NCBI GenBank assembly: GCA_963575745.1
Contig: CAUYUJ010014270.1
Location: 215,173 to 279,172 of the forward strand
Source: Prorocentrum cordatum
Lineage: Eukaryota > Sar > Dinophyceae > Prorocentrales > Prorocentraceae
Direction: 5' to 3'
DNA length: 64,000 nucleotides
Shown piece by piece: positions 60,613 to 64,000 of this stretch. The number at the start of each line of letters is the position of its first letter. Within the stretch, counting starts at the first letter, position 1. The position numbers and the translations under genes were made by a program. The notes below the pieces were generated by a model. The model made no database searches. It was not told where the DNA came from and saw only the letters and a program-made list of their open reading frames with translations.

Positions 60613-61117
60613 CCCTCCCCCGTTTACGCCGAGCTCGCTCGCAGCAGGATCGCTGTCCGAAGGCCTGGGTGGCCCGCGAGGGAGGAGGAGACGGAGGAGG
60701 AGAGGGAGGAGGGAGGAGCAGCAGCAGCGGCAGCCAGGAACAGGTCCAGGGCCCCAAGTTGGGAGGGCGAGGGAAAAGAGGAGGGGCAAATATGAAAGGG
60801 GCTCCAGGACACACAAATAAATGCACACACGTAAAAAGATGTCCCATATTTTCCCATATGTTGGGGGTTTTCGTCTTCCCCCCCACTTCTCATAGTTTCC
60901 CATATCTTCTGGGGAATCAACGATTAATTGTGCCTGTGTTGTTTTCCCTCCGGAAAGTAATGGACCGAGGAGGGGGAGGGAGGGAGGGAGGAGGGAGGGA
61001 GGAGGGATGAAATTTCGGCCGTTTTGCAACGCACGGCGTGCGTGGGAGCGGGGAAGGGCTGGGGGAGAGCAAGACCAGCCACCCCCAGGCGCCCGCCAGG
61101 GACCCCCCCCAGCCAAC
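60613..61117. other. Spacer, no gene recognised
   Basis: Includes an AT-richer stretch with three CCCATAT copies (60842-60905) and a G/A purine tract (60966-61004). No coding motif. Confidence 0.3.
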
Positions 61118-61924
61118 TCAGCCCCCAAGGGGTCGGAGGGAGGCGCCACCAAGAGCGGGGAGGGTGACAGGCTTCGCTCCCGCAGGGCAGCCATCGCTGC
61201 CTCCGAGGCTGCGGAAACAGCGCGGGGCGTGCGCAGCATCACGACTCGCAGGCGACGGCCCCGAGCAGCTGGGGTACGGGCCCTTCCGAATCCGACTGAG
61301 ATGAACCAGAACCTCGTGCGCGGCCGGCTTCCACTCGTCTGTAGCTTGGCGGCCGCAAACAGCCGCGGTGCGTCCGCACCGAAGACAGAAAGAAAATAAA
61401 ACAAGTGGAGGTCCCAGAAGGCCCGCCTGTGGGAGGGGGTCGACAGCCTGCCCTCCAACCTCCGCGTGGCCCCTGGCCGGCCAAACCACACCCAGAGGAA
61501 ACCCAGGGAACCCTTCAAGAGGTCGATCCCGGGCGAAGAGCACTCCGAAGGCGCAAGGCATCGAGGAGGCCCCGCTTCGGAGACACCAGCCCACACGCGA
61601 GGCATGCGAGAGCGGACTCGACAGCCTGGAAATAGCGAAAGCTGGCCCTGGCAGCCCGCTCTGAACGCGCGCATGGCCTGGAACGAACTCTGGGAGGGGC
61701 ACTGGACCTCTCTTAGGGTCCGCATGGGCGGCGTCGGCCAACGCCCTGCGAGCTCTGCGCCGAACGAAAGCTGCCGCAACATCCCAGGTGTCAGTGGGTG
61801 GGCCGAACGCTACTGACAGGGCCCACGGTCGAGAAGCTGCCTCTCCCGCAGCTTCGTCTGCCATCTGATTGCCGCTGGCCAGGAAGACCTCACGCTCCGA
61901 AAGCCCTGGGCCGTCAGGAGACAT
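61118..61924 (-). pseudogene. Possible 3' fragment of another LINE
   Basis: A 268-codon minus frame with EREVFLASGNQMADEAAGEA, resembling the GN..AD.AA end of LINE RNase H domains, and later FCLRCGRTAAVCGRQATDEW, resembling the terminal Cys motif of such polyproteins. The rest is Pro/Ala/Arg-rich. The frame is cut upstream by the GA run. Low confidence. Confidence 0.35.
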
Positions 61925-61970
61925 GCGATATGGGGCCCACTCGACATCGACCGAGCCAGGACCTCGGAGT

Positions 61971-62115
<145 letters not shown>

Positions 62116-62159
62116 CCCGCGGTCGCAGGTCGCCCCCTCGGGGGCCGCCGCGCCCGAGC

Positions 62160-63147
62160 GCCCGCGGCCGCGGGCACTCAGCGCGAGAGCCAGCGGCGTC
62201 GCCAGCTCGGCGCTCGGCGCCTGCGTCTCGTCGGGCGCTGCCCGCAGCCGCTGCGGCCTAACCCCTCGCCGCGCAGGAGGGAAGGCGGCTAGGGCGGATC
62301 GCCCCAGCCGCCTCCGCGCCGCCCCTGGGAGACACCTACAGGGCCACAGGCGCCGTGCAGGGAGTACTCCGCGTAGTACCCCACGTAGTAGCGTCAGCAG
62401 CTCCCTTCGTCTCGTCGGGCGCCGCCCGCAGCCGCTGCGGCCTAACCCCATCGCCGCGCAGGGGGCAGGCGGCTAGGGCGGATCGCCCCAGCCGCCTCCG
62501 CGCCGCCCCTGGGTGACACATCCAGGGCCACAGGCGCTGTGCAGGGAGTACTCCGCGTAGTACCCCGCGTCGTGACGCCAGCAGCTCCCTGCGTCTCGTC
62601 GGGCGCTGCCAGCAGCCGCTGCGGCCTAACCCCATCGCCGCGCAGGGGGCGCGCGGCTAGGGCGGATCGCCCCAGCCGCCTCCGCGCCGCCCCTGGGAGA
62701 CACATCCAGGGCCACAGGCGCTGTACAGGCCGTGCTCCACGTAGTGCCCCACGTCGGAGCGCCAGCAGCTCCCTTCGTCTCGTCAGGCGCTGCCCGCAGC
62801 CGCTGCGGCCTAACCCCTCGCCGCGCAGGGGGCAGGCGGCTAGGGCGGATCGCCCCGGCCGCCTCCGCGCCGCCCCTGGGAGGCACATCCAGGGCCACAG
62901 GCGCTGTGCAGGGAGTACTCCGCGTAGCGCCCCGCGTCGTAGCACCAGCAGCTCCCTGTGTCTCGTCGGACGCTGCCGGCATCCGCTACGGCCTAACCCC
63001 TCGCCGCGCAGGGGACAGACGGCTAGGGCGGATCACCCCGGCCGCCTCCGCACCGCCCCTGGGAGGCACATCCAGGGCCACAGGCGCTGTGCAGGCCGTA
63101 CTCCGCGTAGTACCCCACTCCGTAGCGCCAGCAGCTCCCTGGAGTGC
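62160..63147. repeat. 183/184-bp satellite, more than five units
   Basis: The block GCGGCCTAACCCC begins its CCTAACCCC at 62258, 62441, 62625, 62809 and 62992 (periods 183, 184, 184, 183). Each unit also has GGCGGCTAGGGCGGATCRCCCC, CCTCCGCGCCGCCCCTGGGAG and ACATCCAGGGCCACAGGCGC. Alternating 183 and 184 bp means the frame shifts between units, so this is not a peptide repeat. Confidence 0.92.
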
Positions 63148-63999
63148 GCCCTCAGAAGCAGCTCGCCGACCACGCTGCCCCTGGCTGGGCGCCTCCATTG
63201 CCGCTGGCTCCGCTCGTCTTCTCGAAGTACTCCTCGTAGTACTTGCCTCCGCAGCCACAGCCTGGCCTCGGAAGCTGCCCATGATCTCTGCGCGGCCTCG
63301 AGCAGCATGTCTCCCGCTGTGGTTGCCGCTGAGCGCCTGGGCGCCCATGATTGCCTCCAACGTCTGCTGCTCGAGAAACCCGCTTGCCCTTCCCATGGGA
63401 TTCGGCCCATGGTCCTTGTGCCCGCTCTCAGTGCGTCGTCCCAATGCCGCCTGAAAGAGTGCCCAGAGACTTGGCTGCCGTGCTCGTCCTCTCTGCTGCG
63501 TACCTCCATCATGCGGTTGAGGCCCTGCTCCTGCCTCCTTTCCGCCGCGACCGCTCGGTTGGGGCCCTGCTCCTGCCCCCTTTCCGACGCGGTCCCTGGC
63601 GAGAACGCTGTCTCCGTCAGGTGGTTGAGGCCCTGCTCCTGCCTCCTTTCCACCTTCGCCGCTCGGCTGATGCCCTGCTCCTGCCTCCTTTCCGATTCGG
63701 CTGCAGCGCGCACCGTCATCGACACCGACTCCGTCTTCATCGGGCGCGGGTAGGGGATCGCCACTACGTTGTGCCGCAGGGGGCGCATCAACGACGTGGC
63801 GACGCTGAGGTCCCTCAGGCTCACTGGGCGCCAGGGACCCAGTGGGCGTCCCCGTTCCCGTGCAAGCACTACCCCCATGTTGAGGATCGGTCGCTTCAGG
63901 AACTGCGTGTCGCGTGCGTCCGAGGATCGTGTTGATGTCGTCGTCCTGCTCGCGCTTCGCCTTTTCCTTTGCCTTTATCCTTCCCATCATTGCTGCCAT
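63148..63999 (-). CDS. Open frame at the right edge, partial
   Basis: A minus frame from the window edge (MAAMMGRIKAKEKAKREQDD at 63999) continues about 280 codons before merging into the satellite. It starts Lys/Glu-rich like a coiled coil and contains four ~12-residue repeats (GKEAGAGPQPSG type) encoded by the minisatellite at 63500-63700. An alternative frame also spans the region. No known domain. The 5' part may lie outside the window. Confidence 0.35.
63505..63700. repeat. Intragenic minisatellite, four copies
   Basis: GCCCTGCTCCTGCCTCCTTTCC or near variants occurs four times, near 63519, 63561, 63632 and 63668, with 30-70 bp between copies. Confidence 0.8.
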
Positions 64000-64000
64000 C

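Noticed and set aside
60487-61782. 431-codon minus frame
   Set aside because: Low-complexity Pro/Arg/Glu ends and no motif. The overlapping frame 61118-61924 fits LINE features better.

Overview
This window looks like nuclear DNA of a dinoflagellate alga (core, GC-rich genome type); the species cannot be fixed from sequence. The evidence is retroelements with dinoflagellate-style domain order, a probable relic of the dinoflagellate spliced leader at 54999-55016, enormous GGA/CCT/CAT trinucleotide arrays, and many minisatellites. I see no convincing single-copy host gene, tRNA, rRNA or CRISPR array. Almost everything is mobile-element sequence in various states of decay, plus tandem repeats. 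A 100-N gap at 21930-22029 shows this is a scaffold.

Layout. 1-2.1 kb: triplet-rich spacer. 2.1-8.8 kb, plus strand: a decayed non-LTR retrotransposon (ORF1 with zinc motif and coiled coil, EEP endonuclease, reverse transcriptase, CCHC motif, RNase H), interrupted by a (GA)n run. 9.2-11.1 kb: CCT and CAT arrays. 11.2-11.8 kb: an 82-bp tandem repeat. 12.5-13.8 kb: a GGA array, into which a complete Ty1/copia-type LTR element (13813-21644, minus strand) has inserted. It has 233-bp LTRs, a GGAGG target duplication, gag, protease, integrase, a cytosine-methyltransferase-like module, RT and RNase H, with satellite DNA lodged inside pol. The GGA array resumes at 21645. 22.3-27.5 kb: foldbacks, a second AAGAGGCC satellite and diverged repeats.

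27.5-55.0 kb, minus strand: the most interesting part. From 55.0 down to 37.3 kb runs an unusually long LINE-type unit: leader relic, covarying hairpins, several ORFs without recognised homology, a RING-H2 domain, a C5 DNA methyltransferase (motifs I, IV, VI, VIII), EEP endonuclease (split by a 660-bp insertion with a 9-bp duplication), RT with YVDD, zinc finger and RNase H. From 37.05 down to 27.9 kb runs a second unit: a zinc-finger plus UPF1-like SF1 helicase reading frame of about 1,275 codons broken by one TAA, cysteine-rich segments, and a recent 1.47-kb tandem duplication. Short hairpins with loop UAUCG (read on the minus strand) recur before, between and after these units, with compensatory changes that pair only on the minus strand.

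55.4-64 kb: inverted and direct repeats, a GGCCGCCACAAA-motif array, an ~88-bp satellite, a 1.4-kb CAT array, a possible LINE 3' fragment, a GA run, a 183/184-bp satellite, and an open frame running off the right edge.

The genes are best read as retroelement polyproteins: EEP nicks target DNA, RT and RNase H copy RNA, and the methyltransferase, helicase and RING modules are accessory cargo that may help element DNA or RNA cope with host silencing or quality control (inference).
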